Shown here: positions 23,569 through 32,286 of the stretch, in pieces
How positions within the stretch are numbered: position 1 is the first letter of the stretch
Layout: every line of letters starts with the position of its first letter
Assembly (NCBI GenBank): GCA_903929195.1
Contig: CAIYTT010000063.1
Location: 1 to 35,120 of the forward strand
Source: an uncultured Bacteroidota bacterium
GTDB lineage: Bacteria; Bacteroidota; Bacteroidia; Chitinophagales; Chitinophagaceae
Length of the DNA stretch: 35,120 bases
Reading direction: 5' to 3'
Notes under the pieces: model-generated
What the model was told of the DNA's origin: nothing
What the model saw: the letters and a program-made list of their open reading frames with translations, nothing else
The model's database searches: none
Translations under genes and position numbers: made by a program

Positions 23569-24714
23569 ATGAGCAATACATTTACTGTTAGAAAAATTAA
23601 GGTTGTCAGCCTCAAAAATAAATTTAAATATAAATTTATTAGTTTGTTAATATTAGTAGTGCTAATAATAGCTATACAGTATTTTTTGCCCGAAAACACC
23701 GAACTTATCAGCCTTTATAATCAATATATATATTATCCTATTCAATCTTTTAGAATGTTATTTTTAGGCTTTATACCTATTAGTATGGGTGATATAATTT
23801 ATTTTCTATGGGGGATAAGCATTTTAGTAACTATAATAAGATGGGTGTATTACATAAGTAACTTTACTACAAAAAAAATAAAATTAGCCTATTCTTTTCT
23901 TAGTGTTCTAACATCGCTTGCAGCTATTTATTTTACATTTCTATTGGGTTGGGGCATTAATTATTACAAAGAGCCCTTAGCAAAAAACTGGGGACTGCAA
24001 CTAAAAAATAATAAACCGTTAGATTCTACCGCACTTATAAGCTTTAATAAGTTTCTTACTGATAAATTAAATACTACTGCCGAAAATTATAAGCCATTTA
24101 CCTTATCAGAAATAAATAATTTTTCAAAATATTATTATGCAAAACTGAGTGACTGTAAAATTAGAACTTCCGGTTTAGATGTTAAACCTACTCTTTATGG
24201 CTATTTTATGGAAAGGGTTGGTATAGAAGGTTATTATAATCCTTTTACTGGTGAAGGACAAATTAATGGCAATTTGCCTGCTTTTTTATTGCCATTTACT
24301 CTATGCCACGAAATGGCACATCAGGCAGGAATAGCTGCCGAGGGCGATGCCAATTTAATGTCTTATGCAATCTGTACCGCATGCGAAAACACCACGTTTA
24401 AATATTCTGCCTATCTAAATATATGGATATATGCCAATCACAGATTAGCCCGACGAGACTCTAATCTTGCTAAAGGATTTGAGTTACAATTAAACAGCCT
24501 TACACGTAAACATTTAGATACTATAGAATTATTAAGTATAAAATATCAAAATATTGCAGCCCATTATAGTTCGGACGCGTATGATAATTACCTAAAAATG
24601 AATAAACAGAAAGACGGCATAAAAAGTTATGGTTCTGTAACCGGTAATGCTTATCGTTTAGAACAAAAAAGGAATAAAAACAGTAAAACAACAATTCATA
24701 TACCTGATTATTAA
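23569..24714 (+). CDS. DUF3810 membrane protein, zinc-peptidase-like
   Basis: Membrane protein of the Bacteroidota family DUF3810 (381 aa). Three hydrophobic helices are at about 22-40, 72-92 and 106-130, the last ending in the conserved LLGWGINYYKEPLAKNWGL. The soluble C-terminal domain carries a gluzincin-like site: CHEMAHQAG (His247, Glu248, His251), followed by Glu258 in AAEGDANL. This suggests a zinc metallopeptidase, although activity has not been shown for the family as far as I know. Its position after yraN is probably incidental. A box one base off the -7 consensus, TACCTTTA, lies at 23541-23548. Confidence 0.85.
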   Translation: MSNTFTVRKIKVVSLKNKFKYKFISLLILVVLIIAIQYFLPENTELISLYNQYIYYPIQSFRMLFLGFIPISMGDIIYFLWGISILVTIIRWVYYISNFTTKKIKLAYSFLSVLTSLAAIYFTFLLGWGINYYKEPLAKNWGLQLKNNKPLDSTALISFNKFLTDKLNTTAENYKPFTLSEINNFSKYYYAKLSDCKIRTSGLDVKPTLYGYFMERVGIEGYYNPFTGEGQINGNLPAFLLPFTLCHEMAHQAGIAAEGDANLMSYAICTACENTTFKYSAYLNIWIYANHRLARRDSNLAKGFELQLNSLTRKHLDTIELLSIKYQNIAAHYSSDAYDNYLKMNKQKDGIKSYGSVTGNAYRLEQKRNKNSKTTIHIPDY

Positions 24715-24741
24715 ATTACATATTACAAAAAGTAGAATGTA

Positions 24742-27051
24742 CTATTTCGTAAAATGGAAATCAGGAAAATATTTCTTCGCAAGTACCTCGTATTTTGCTG
24801 CCAATTCTAAATTGCCGAGGGCTTTACAACATACTGCCATATTCGGAATATGAGTATAGGCTCCCGGTGCTAATTCTATCTCTTTTTTAAATGCTTCGAA
24901 TGCTAATGCATATTGTCCGGTGGAATAATATGCCATGCCTAAATTAGAATAAGCACTTACATATTTAGGATTTACCGATAGTGACTTTTTGAACCATTCG
25001 ATTGACTCAGCATATTTTTTTGAATTTAAATAGGAGGCACCAATATTATTACTTGCATCAGCATTATTAGGATTCAATTTATATACAATATTGAAATTTA
25101 TAATGGCAGAATCATAACTTTGTTTATAGAAATAACACATGCCGATACGTTCACTAATATTAGCATTTTGTGGGTCTTTGGCATCAATAACTTGTCCCGA
25201 ATTCATAACAATTCTAAATTTCCGGATAGCCAAGTCGTATTGTTGCATTTGCATATATGCAAGAGCCATATTAAAATAAGCCATTACCGACATTGCTGTA
25301 TCTTTTCTTAAATCTACTACCTTTTGAAACATGCCAATAGCTTGTGCATATCTTTTTGTGCCTAAATAAACATTGCCCAAATTATTAATAGCTTTTACAT
25401 GTGTAGAATCTAATTCCAAAGCATGTTTTACATAACCTTCAGCCAAATCAAATTTTTGCTCTCTAATATATACTCTTCCAATCTCAGCATTCGCATCTGT
25501 AAAATCAGGATATATTTCTATTGATTTACTTAAATGTTCAATACTTTCTTTATCTATATTATGTTTATTTACAGTATCTTGTTCGCTTTCATACACTCCT
25601 TCGGCAAGCGATGTGCCATAGTAATAATGTAATCTGCTGTCATCGGGCGATTTTTCGCAATCTACTTTATATAAGTTACTACTTGTTTTCCAATCTGTAT
25701 TTCGGGCTACAGTCATACCTAAAAAAACAACACATAAAGGCAATATAGTAAAGAAAACGGTTGGCTTTTTTAGGTCTTTAAATGTAACCGCATTTTTGGT
25801 AATCCATTCGTTTATTGCTAAAGCCATTAAAATACAAATGCCGGCAGAAGCAAAAAATGCAAAACGCTCTGCAAGTGCTGCACCACCTAAGAAAACGAAA
25901 TTTGAAAATAAAGAAATAGTCATTAGATAAAACCAAATACCAAATGCCCATGGGTCTTTTTTGTGCTTTATGAGCCTAATTATACCAAAATAGAGCATTG
26001 CACCATAGACTACAATCGTTAATAGAACACCAATATTGGCAAATGTTACAAATGGAATACTGTTATAAGAGTAGTTTAATAATAGTGGATAGGGTATAAA
26101 ATGTAGCTTTAAATAATAGCCCATAATTAGTATTTCGGTTGCTATACGATGTATTGCAGATGGCGGATTGGTTAATGCATTATCTATAAAAGCTATTGGT
26201 GTATTATGATTATCTGCATTGTAAATCTTTAAAATATAAGCACGAACCAGTAAATAACAAACGGTAATGCCAATAGTACCCAAAGTAATGTAAATGGCAC
26301 GTTTTCTATTTTCATTAATATAAAAGAAAAACAACAAGGGTATAACCCCTAAAAAAGTTACAACAGTTTCTTTTGATAAATAAGATAGATATAAAGTAAA
26401 TAAACTCAATATCAGTTTAAATATATTGCCTTTATTCATATAGCCAATCATTAAATTTAAAGTTAGAAAAGCAAAAAAGAAGCAAAGCAGTTCATCTCTA
26501 CTTTTTATATTTGCAACAACTTCGGTATGCAACGGATGTAAGGCGAACAGTAAAGCTGCAAAAAATGCAACCATTGTTTTTTTTCTGTAAAAAAACTTAT
26601 CTAAAAATACAAAAAATAAAAGTACACAGCCTGCAAAGGTTATAATATTAAAAAAGTGATGTGCAAAAGTTGCATTTTCACCAAAAAACTGATATTCAAC
26701 AGCAAACATTGCTAATGATAGGGGTCGATACATATCATTAGGTATTATTAAATAGCCACGCATGTGTGGGGTAGCAAAAATTTCTGGGATTGCAGCAATT
26801 CCTTGTTTTACATAAACATTGTCTTTTAATACCATTACATCGTCTAATACAAAACCATTAAACAAGGTATTGAAATAGGCAATAACAGTAACTAATGTTA
26901 ATATTATTAAAGCTAAGTTGAAAAAAGAAATTTTGCTTTTTGAAGTAGTAGGTGTAATACTTATAGGCTCCGACTTAGTAACCTTACTAACAGATGGCGT
27001 CTTTGCTTCTATTGCATTACCTTGTATTTTTTTATTTGGTGTCTTTGCCAT
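24742..27051 (-). CDS. TMTC-like membrane protein with TPR repeats
   Basis: Large two-part protein (769 aa). After a Lys/Thr-rich cytoplasmic tail (1-40), a hydrophobic half (about 43-435) with many helices resembles GT-C glycosyltransferases. Its first loop contains NGFVLDDVMVLKDN with Asp70 and Asp71, the usual GT-C acidic pair, followed by YRPLSLAMF, as in TMTC O-mannosyltransferases. The C-terminal half (about 460-765) is a run of TPR repeats, for example AINNLGNVYLGTKRYAQAIG and ASNNIGASYLNSKKYAESIE. The architecture matches eukaryotic TMTC1-4. A protein O-glycosyltransferase role is plausible but not proven. Convergent with DUF3810, 27 bp apart. Confidence 0.8.
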   Translation of the reverse strand: MAKTPNKKIQGNAIEAKTPSVSKVTKSEPISITPTTSKSKISFFNLALIILTLVTVIAYFNTLFNGFVLDDVMVLKDNVYVKQGIAAIPEIFATPHMRGYLIIPNDMYRPLSLAMFAVEYQFFGENATFAHHFFNIITFAGCVLLFFVFLDKFFYRKKTMVAFFAALLFALHPLHTEVVANIKSRDELLCFFFAFLTLNLMIGYMNKGNIFKLILSLFTLYLSYLSKETVVTFLGVIPLLFFFYINENRKRAIYITLGTIGITVCYLLVRAYILKIYNADNHNTPIAFIDNALTNPPSAIHRIATEILIMGYYLKLHFIPYPLLLNYSYNSIPFVTFANIGVLLTIVVYGAMLYFGIIRLIKHKKDPWAFGIWFYLMTISLFSNFVFLGGAALAERFAFFASAGICILMALAINEWITKNAVTFKDLKKPTVFFTILPLCVVFLGMTVARNTDWKTSSNLYKVDCEKSPDDSRLHYYYGTSLAEGVYESEQDTVNKHNIDKESIEHLSKSIEIYPDFTDANAEIGRVYIREQKFDLAEGYVKHALELDSTHVKAINNLGNVYLGTKRYAQAIGMFQKVVDLRKDTAMSVMAYFNMALAYMQMQQYDLAIRKFRIVMNSGQVIDAKDPQNANISERIGMCYFYKQSYDSAIINFNIVYKLNPNNADASNNIGASYLNSKKYAESIEWFKKSLSVNPKYVSAYSNLGMAYYSTGQYALAFEAFKKEIELAPGAYTHIPNMAVCCKALGNLELAAKYEVLAKKYFPDFHFTK

Positions 27052-27136
27052 TTAATATTGAAAAATTAAAAGCTAAAAGTAAAAAGTAAAAATCTAATAA
27101 TTTTAAAATTTTATTACAAAGGCAAAATATATAAAA

Positions 27137-27679
27137 CTAACTGTTTAATTCTAATATTACTGCTTGCCAAGCATTTAAATAAGCCATCAATTCTTTTTCT
27201 ACTCGCATTGAAATTTCATTCATGTTCGTTTCAAATATTGTGTTTATGAATGGGTTATCTAAATCACTAGTTTGGTTAGAGAAACAGAAACATGACCATG
27301 CAAACCAACCAAACTTTGCTTCAATCTGCGATAAATCGTAATTTATATTTAATTGTGATTTTAATTTATCCTGCATTTTTTGTACTATAATATTAGTTTC
27401 TTTAATTAAATTAGGGTCTATTGCCACATTACCGGCTAAATTAAAAATTTGTAAGCCCCAATAAAGCGGATGCCAACCCTCTCTTTTTATATGATAATGT
27501 TCTAATGTTACTATTATTTTATAATCGCTTTTAAATAAAGTAAGCCGGGTATCTACAAATTTTAGATTTCCATGTTTAAAACTTCTAAAATCGGGTTCAG
27601 TATTGAATAAAAATTTTGAACTTACTATTTTGTCATATAGTTTATTTAAAAATTCAGTCCTTAAGTTTTGGTCAATCAT
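27137..27679 (-). CDS. Hypothetical protein
   Basis: I do not recognise a family. The protein (180 aa) has no signal peptide or membrane helix. It is rich in aromatic residues: HIKREGWHPLYWGLQIFNL near 83-101 and KFGWFAWSCFCF near 123-134. These give it the look of a compact cytoplasmic alpha/beta protein. It lies 39 bp after the 27719 gene on the same strand and is probably co-transcribed with it. Codon use looks like that of its neighbours. Confidence 0.65.
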   Translation of the reverse strand: MIDQNLRTEFLNKLYDKIVSSKFLFNTEPDFRSFKHGNLKFVDTRLTLFKSDYKIIVTLEHYHIKREGWHPLYWGLQIFNLAGNVAIDPNLIKETNIIVQKMQDKLKSQLNINYDLSQIEAKFGWFAWSCFCFSNQTSDLDNPFINTIFETNMNEISMRVEKELMAYLNAWQAVILELNS

Positions 27680-27718
27680 TGCAAGATATTTTAGATAATT
27701 AATATTATCGAATGCTTT

Positions 27719-28279
27719 TTAACCTAAGGTATTTTTATGAATTTTACTAATTACATTGCTTGCTTTTTCAAATAAGCCGAGCAATAATGATGAATTATCA
27801 TTAATGTAATTCATGTTTTCTTTAGCTATATATTTGCCTTTATTGGTTAAAAAATAGAAATTTACAAAACCATGTTCAGGCAAAACAGGTATTTTAATTA
27901 GTTGTGCTGTTTCTAAAAATCCTTGTGCTTCTGTAACAAATTCTACTGCACTTTCTGCAACCTCAACATTTTTACCACCTTCCGATATTCTGCCGCCCGA
28001 ACTAAAGTATAGAGCGGCAGCACCTGTAATGTAACAAGCTAAAGTCATAAATCCTCCCTCTATTTCCATGTCTATTACCATACCGTAAACAAGGGTTTCA
28101 TCATCAGGTATTGTTAATTTAAGCTGTGCCGGGCTTACATTAAGGGCTATGTTTCTTTGTCTGTCAAACGGATTAATTATAGAAACAGACTCCGGTTTAG
28201 GATGTAAGCGGTTACGCCATGCAAAAAAAACAATTAAACCCACTTGAAACAATACCAAGCAAATATAAATAAGTATCAT
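27719..28279 (-). CDS. Hypothetical single-helix membrane protein
   Basis: I do not recognise a family. From the chosen ATG it has 186 aa: one N-terminal membrane helix (about 2-22, MILIYICLVLFQVGLIVFF) followed by a soluble domain with IPDDETLVYGMVIDMEIEGG and a C-terminal helical part. The longer frame begins at a TTG (28306) that is part of a perfect -7 box, so I prefer the ATG at 28279. It probably forms a short operon with the gene at 27137. Confidence 0.65.
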   Translation of the reverse strand: MILIYICLVLFQVGLIVFFAWRNRLHPKPESVSIINPFDRQRNIALNVSPAQLKLTIPDDETLVYGMVIDMEIEGGFMTLACYITGAAALYFSSGGRISEGGKNVEVAESAVEFVTEAQGFLETAQLIKIPVLPEHGFVNFYFLTNKGKYIAKENMNYINDNSSLLLGLFEKASNVISKIHKNTLG

Positions 28280-28303
28280 AAAAATAAATAGTATTAAAAA
28301 CTG

Positions 28304-28311
28304 CAAATGTA
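28304..28311 (-). promoter_or_regulatory. -7 box upstream of the single-helix protein gene
   Basis: TACATTTG on the minus strand fits TAnnTTTG exactly and sits 24 bp before the chosen ATG. No TTG is visible at -33. It overlaps the alternative TTG start. Confidence 0.5.
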
Positions 28312-28476
28312 AGCATGCAATTCATCTTTTTAGTATAATAAAAAAAGTAAAAGGGAAAGCAAAAACATTTAGAAATTTTGCTATAGTATGGCAAAATAAT
28401 AACTCTAAAAAAATAGAATGTACAATTATTGTTTTCTTACACAGATGAACTTATAGATAATAATATCATAATCTAA

Positions 28477-28521
28477 TAAGAGTGATATTATTTAGCAGGT
28501 GCTAAAATAGTATCACTCTTA
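28477..28521. terminator. Large imperfect hairpin, probable terminator
   Basis: TAAGAGTGATA (28477-28487) pairs with TATCACTCTTA (28511-28521). Inside, TTTAGC (28491-28496) pairs with GCTAAA (28501-28506) around an AGGT loop. It lies 118 bp after the outer-membrane protein gene. It lacks a good T-run on either side, so an RNA-stability or regulatory role is also possible. Confidence 0.45.
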
Positions 28522-28638
28522 CAGGGATTATTTAATATTTGCATTCAATTTTACAATAATATCCTATTTATAGAACTTGTAATGATAAATATGCAAAAGC
28601 ATATTTATTTTAATATTTTGATGAAATTATTATCTATT

Positions 28639-29607
28639 TCATTTCCACCACTCTCTTTTTCTACCATTTATTTTATAATAAAAAGTAACTGTAATTGTTG
28701 AATAAGCATCATTATTTGTAGGAGTACCTCTTAAATTACCAACTTGATTGGTATAACCTGATGGTTGCCCATTATTAAAATGACCAGTTTTGTCAGAAAT
28801 TTCGTATGCAAGCAAAGCATTTTTAGGCGATAAATGTTTTCTGAATTGCGAAGAATCAATATATTGATTGCTTACACCATCCAAATAATCAAAAAAGGTA
28901 AAACGATACATATATTCTATGCCAATGTTTGTATGTTTGCTAATATCCCAACGCCAGCCTATTACTAAAGGTACACACGGCTGCCAAAGAGAATATTGTT
29001 TTGGGTATCCGGTTCCCCAGCCTTGTCCTTCTAAATGTAGGTCGTAAATTTGCTCCCAATGATTGCTTGTACCCACTGTGCTATAAGGAGTAAAATAAAA
29101 ACCACCAATACCCGCTCCAATAAATAATTGTCGTTTTCTATGTGCTGCGTGGCTTTCGGGGTTCATACGAAAAGGCATAAACTCAAACATAAAAAGCCCT
29201 TCGAACATATAGTCTTTAATATCTTGATTCCTTAGGTATCTTTGATAAGCATCGTTACCAATTGCAAATGAGGAACTGCCTTTTACTAAATCATTGTTCC
29301 AATTATCATTGGCATACAATGCACCCCAATTTAATTGTAAACGCAAGTCTAAACAAGGATGAATAACATATCTGCCGAAAAGCCCACCCATAAAGCATAC
29401 TTTCTCGAAACCATTACCGGCTATATAGCGCGTTATTGGCGATTTTGTGCCTACATCGCCCCACAAATCAGTCATACCAAAATTTGTACCTATCGAAAAT
29501 CCGGTAGGTTCAACATATATTCTTGAGGCATCTTGTGCAGAAACAGTTGAAGCTGTAGCCACAATAATAGATAATACCAATAAGTTACGGATAAATTTTG
29601 CCCGCAT
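28639..29607 (-). CDS. Outer-membrane beta-barrel-type protein
   Basis: Exported protein (322 aa). The signal peptide is residues 1-24 (ending STVSA-QD). The mature part has alternating aromatic/polar strands such as FSIGTNFGMTDLWGDVG (17 residues) and ends with STITVTFYYKI before a short basic tail, which fits an outer-membrane beta-barrel of the type common in Bacteroidota. No specific family is clear to me. It lies 30 bp after the enoyl-CoA hydratase gene on the same strand and may share its transcript, though a functional link is doubtful. Confidence 0.7.
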   Translation of the reverse strand: MRAKFIRNLLVLSIIVATASTVSAQDASRIYVEPTGFSIGTNFGMTDLWGDVGTKSPITRYIAGNGFEKVCFMGGLFGRYVIHPCLDLRLQLNWGALYANDNWNNDLVKGSSSFAIGNDAYQRYLRNQDIKDYMFEGLFMFEFMPFRMNPESHAAHRKRQLFIGAGIGGFYFTPYSTVGTSNHWEQIYDLHLEGQGWGTGYPKQYSLWQPCVPLVIGWRWDISKHTNIGIEYMYRFTFFDYLDGVSNQYIDSSQFRKHLSPKNALLAYEISDKTGHFNNGQPSGYTNQVGNLRGTPTNNDAYSTITVTFYYKINGRKREWWK

Positions 29608-29637
29608 GAAATAATAAATTTTGGTTGAAGATATAAA

Positions 29638-30417
29638 TTATTTTCCTTTAAAAACAGGTTTTCTTTTTTCTACAAAAGCTTTTGTTCCTTCTACCATATC
29701 TTCTGTAGTAAAACAAGCTCCAAAACGGTTAATTTCATTCTCAAATCCATTAGGATTATTAGTTGCAGCATCGTTTACACATGCTATAACCATAGAAACT
29801 GCATAGCCGGCTTTGGTTTGTATTTTTTGTAAAATTTCTTTTGCTTTTGCAACAACGGTGCCGGCAGCTACTACATGATTTACTAAACCAAGAGATTTAG
29901 CTTCATCGGCAGTTATCATATCGGCAGTCATTATCATTTCCATTGCCTTACCCTTACCTATTAAGTTTGTTAGTCTTTGTGTGCCACCATAGCCGGGTAT
30001 AATTCCTAAATTTACTTCCGGTTGTCCGAATTTTGCATTTTCACTTGCTATTCTAAAATGACAAGCCATTGCTAATTCGCAACCACCACCTAATGCAAAT
30101 CCATTAACTGCTGCAACTATAGGTTTAGGGCAATTTTCTATTTTATCAAAAACAGCTATTTTTGCTTTCCTTGCCATAGCACTGCCACCATTGGCATCTA
30201 AGCCAATAAATTCACTAATATCAGCACCCGCAACAAACGATTTTTCTCCTGAACCGGTGATAACTACAGATTTAATTTCTTGATTTGAATATACCTCATC
30301 CATAACTTTACTTAAATCATCAATAACATTGACATTAAGTGCATTCATTTTGTCGGGGCGATTAATTGTAATTGTGAAAATGCCCTCTTGTAATTCGGTT
30401 AATAAAGTTGTGTACAT
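29638..30417 (-). CDS. Enoyl-CoA hydratase/crotonase
   Basis: Crotonase-fold enzyme (259 aa) of the short-chain enoyl-CoA hydratase type, adding water to 2-enoyl-CoA in fatty-acid or amino-acid breakdown. The oxyanion-hole strand FVAGADISEF (61-70) and the motif NGFALGGGCELAMACHFRIA (105-124) are intact. Both catalytic glutamates are present: Glu114 and Glu134 (GQPEVNLGIIPGYGG). The length is typical. It lies 50 bp after a cobalamin-binding mutase subunit gene, which suggests they share a pathway of branched-chain or propionyl-type acyl-CoA metabolism. Confidence 0.9.
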   Translation of the reverse strand: MYTTLLTELQEGIFTITINRPDKMNALNVNVIDDLSKVMDEVYSNQEIKSVVITGSGEKSFVAGADISEFIGLDANGGSAMARKAKIAVFDKIENCPKPIVAAVNGFALGGGCELAMACHFRIASENAKFGQPEVNLGIIPGYGGTQRLTNLIGKGKAMEMIMTADMITADEAKSLGLVNHVVAAGTVVAKAKEILQKIQTKAGYAVSMVIACVNDAATNNPNGFENEINRFGACFTTEDMVEGTKAFVEKRKPVFKGK

Positions 30418-30467
30418 TTTTTACGATTTTTTAAAATAAAAGATTTGTTTATATATGAAAATAATTT

Positions 30468-30893
30468 TTAAATTAGATTTTGTCTGTTTTCCAAAACCCA
30501 GTTTTGTATATAGGTTATGATAACTGTTGTAGGTGTGCTTGGCCCAAACAATTTACCTACTCCCAATTCATTCAGTTTGTTCATATCTTCTTCGGGTATT
30601 ATGCCGCCACCGGTAAGTAATACCTTATCAAGACCTTTTTCTTGCATTATTTGGGCTATTTTAGGAAATACGGTCATGTGTGCACCACTAAGAATACTTA
30701 CACCTATTGCATCTACATCTTCTTGCAGAGCTGCATTTACAACCATTTCGGGTGTCTGCCTTAAACCAGTGTATATTACCTCCATTCCGGCATCGCGCAA
30801 GGCGGTAGCAATTACTTTAGCACCCCTGTCGTGCCCGTCTAAGCCTACTTTGGCAACGAGTACCCTAATAGGTCTTTGCAAATTATCTTTCAT
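30468..30893 (-). CDS. Cobalamin-binding acyl-CoA mutase small subunit
   Basis: Stand-alone B12-binding domain (141 aa from the chosen ATG) of the methylmalonyl-CoA-mutase type. It starts [26 protein letters not shown] (19-24) contains His21, the residue that replaces the lower ligand of adenosylcobalamin. SILSGAHM (66-73) and LLTGGGIIP (92-100) complete the motif set. It matches the small subunit of two-part acyl-CoA mutases such as isobutyryl-CoA or 2-hydroxyacyl-CoA mutase, or an archaeal-type methylmalonyl-CoA mutase. No large subunit gene is in the window. A TTG at 30917 is part of the -7 box, so I start at the ATG at 30893. Confidence 0.85.
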   Translation of the reverse strand: MKDNLQRPIRVLVAKVGLDGHDRGAKVIATALRDAGMEVIYTGLRQTPEMVVNAALQEDVDAIGVSILSGAHMTVFPKIAQIMQEKGLDKVLLTGGGIIPEEDMNKLNELGVGKLFGPSTPTTVIITYIQNWVLENRQNLI

Positions 30894-30914
30894 CTTGCAT
30901 TCAGTAAGTCTATG

Positions 30915-30922
30915 CAAAAGTA
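30915..30922 (-). promoter_or_regulatory. -7 box of the mutase-subunit gene
   Basis: TACTTTTG on the minus strand is a perfect -7 box, 21 bp before the chosen ATG. A TTG at the correct -33 distance is not visible. Confidence 0.5.
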
Positions 30923-31128
30923 GTTATTTATAACGCGTATTCATATAGTTTGCCAATATTTTACCAATAACTTTGTTTCAACACTGTTTATTTTATATTA
31001 CATATTGATTATCAGTACCTTATATTTTCTGCCATATAAAGAATAAACACAGATTTTTGCAACATTTAAAGAAATAATACGTTTAATGATTTTTCAATTA
31101 TCTTTATTGGTTATAACAAAAAAATAAA

Positions 31129-32256
31129 ATGAAAATTGCAATTTTAGGTGCCGGCATGGTAGGTAGAACAATAGCTATAGACCTTTGTAGTAAGTATGAT
31201 GTAACCTCATTTGATGCTAACGAAACAGCTCTAACTCTTTTAAATGCCAAACAACCATCTATAAAAACCATACTTACAAACCTAAGTATTTATGATGCTT
31301 ACAATACAATGTTGGCAGATTTTGATTTTGTAATAACTGCGGTGCCGGGTTTTATGGGCTATAAAACATTGGAAGCTGTTATAAAAGCTAAGAAAAATGT
31401 TGCCGATATTTCCTTTTTTCCTGAAGATGCTATGACGCTTAACTTACTTGCTAAAGAAAATAAGGTTACAGCTATTGTTGATTGTGGTGTAGCACCCGGT
31501 ATGAGCAATTATATTTTGGGTTATCATAACGAACTAATGCATATTACTGATTTTGAATTTATGGTGGGCGGATTACCAAAAATTCGTATAAAACCATTTG
31601 AATATAAAGCTCCTTTTTCTCCAATAGATGTAATTGAAGAATATACTAGACCGGCACGAATGATGGAAAATGGACAAATAGTTACAAAACCGGCTTTAAG
31701 CGAACAAGAATTAATAGACTTTGAAGCATTAGGTACTTTAGAATCGTTTAATACCGATGGTTTAAGGTCTATATTATATACTATGGCACAAATACCTAAC
31801 ATGAAAGAAAAAACACTTAGGTATCCCGGTCATATTGATTTAATAAAAGCACTAATAAAAGGTGGCTTTTTTAATACGGAGAAACTAAATATTGGCGGGT
31901 TAGAAATTTCGCCTTTAGACTTTTCTTCAAAAATATTGATGAACCAATGGAAGTCTGAGCCTACTGAAGATGAGTTTACAATAATGAGAATTATTATGAA
32001 GGGAATTTTAAACGGATTGCCCAAAACAATTGAATACAATCTTTTTGATAGCTACGACCCTATTACACAATTATCGTCTATGAGCAGAACTACAGGCTAC
32101 ACCTGTACTGCAACATTGCATTTAATAATGAATGGATTATTTACAGAAAAAGGCGTTTACCCACCGGAGTTGGTAGGCAAAAATGAAATTTGCTTTCAAT
32201 TTGTAATTAACTATTTAAAGGAGCGTAATGTGAACTATAATGTAAAAGAATATTGA
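31129..32256 (+). CDS. Saccharopine dehydrogenase-like oxidoreductase
   Basis: NAD(P)-dependent enzyme (375 aa) of the saccharopine dehydrogenase family, related in form to lysine 6-dehydrogenase. The Rossmann start is MKIAILGAGMVGRTIAIDL with GxGxxG at 7-12. Further family blocks are FDFVITAVPGFMGYKTLEA, then VADISFFPEDA, then IVDCGVAPGMSNYILGYH (114-131 region). The C-terminal part carries YTCTATLHLIMNG, as in that family. The substrate is not certain: saccharopine, lysine semialdehyde or a related amino acid are all possible. It is divergent from the cobalamin-binding subunit gene and may share regulation through the 235-bp gap. Confidence 0.8.
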   Translation: MKIAILGAGMVGRTIAIDLCSKYDVTSFDANETALTLLNAKQPSIKTILTNLSIYDAYNTMLADFDFVITAVPGFMGYKTLEAVIKAKKNVADISFFPEDAMTLNLLAKENKVTAIVDCGVAPGMSNYILGYHNELMHITDFEFMVGGLPKIRIKPFEYKAPFSPIDVIEEYTRPARMMENGQIVTKPALSEQELIDFEALGTLESFNTDGLRSILYTMAQIPNMKEKTLRYPGHIDLIKALIKGGFFNTEKLNIGGLEISPLDFSSKILMNQWKSEPTEDEFTIMRIIMKGILNGLPKTIEYNLFDSYDPITQLSSMSRTTGYTCTATLHLIMNGLFTEKGVYPPELVGKNEICFQFVINYLKERNVNYNVKEY

Positions 32257-32286
32257 TATTTGTAACTATTTTAATGAAATAAAAAA

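Larger units (their letters stand above)
28280..28638. other. Gap with one large hairpin
   Basis: About 360 bp between two minus-strand genes. It holds the -7 box at 28304-28311 and a hairpin at 28477-28521, both listed separately. I see no open frame or RNA gene in the remainder. Confidence 0.4.

Noticed and set aside
28280-28306. TTG start of the single-helix protein
   Set aside because: The TTG belongs to a perfect -7 box, so it is promoter, not coding.
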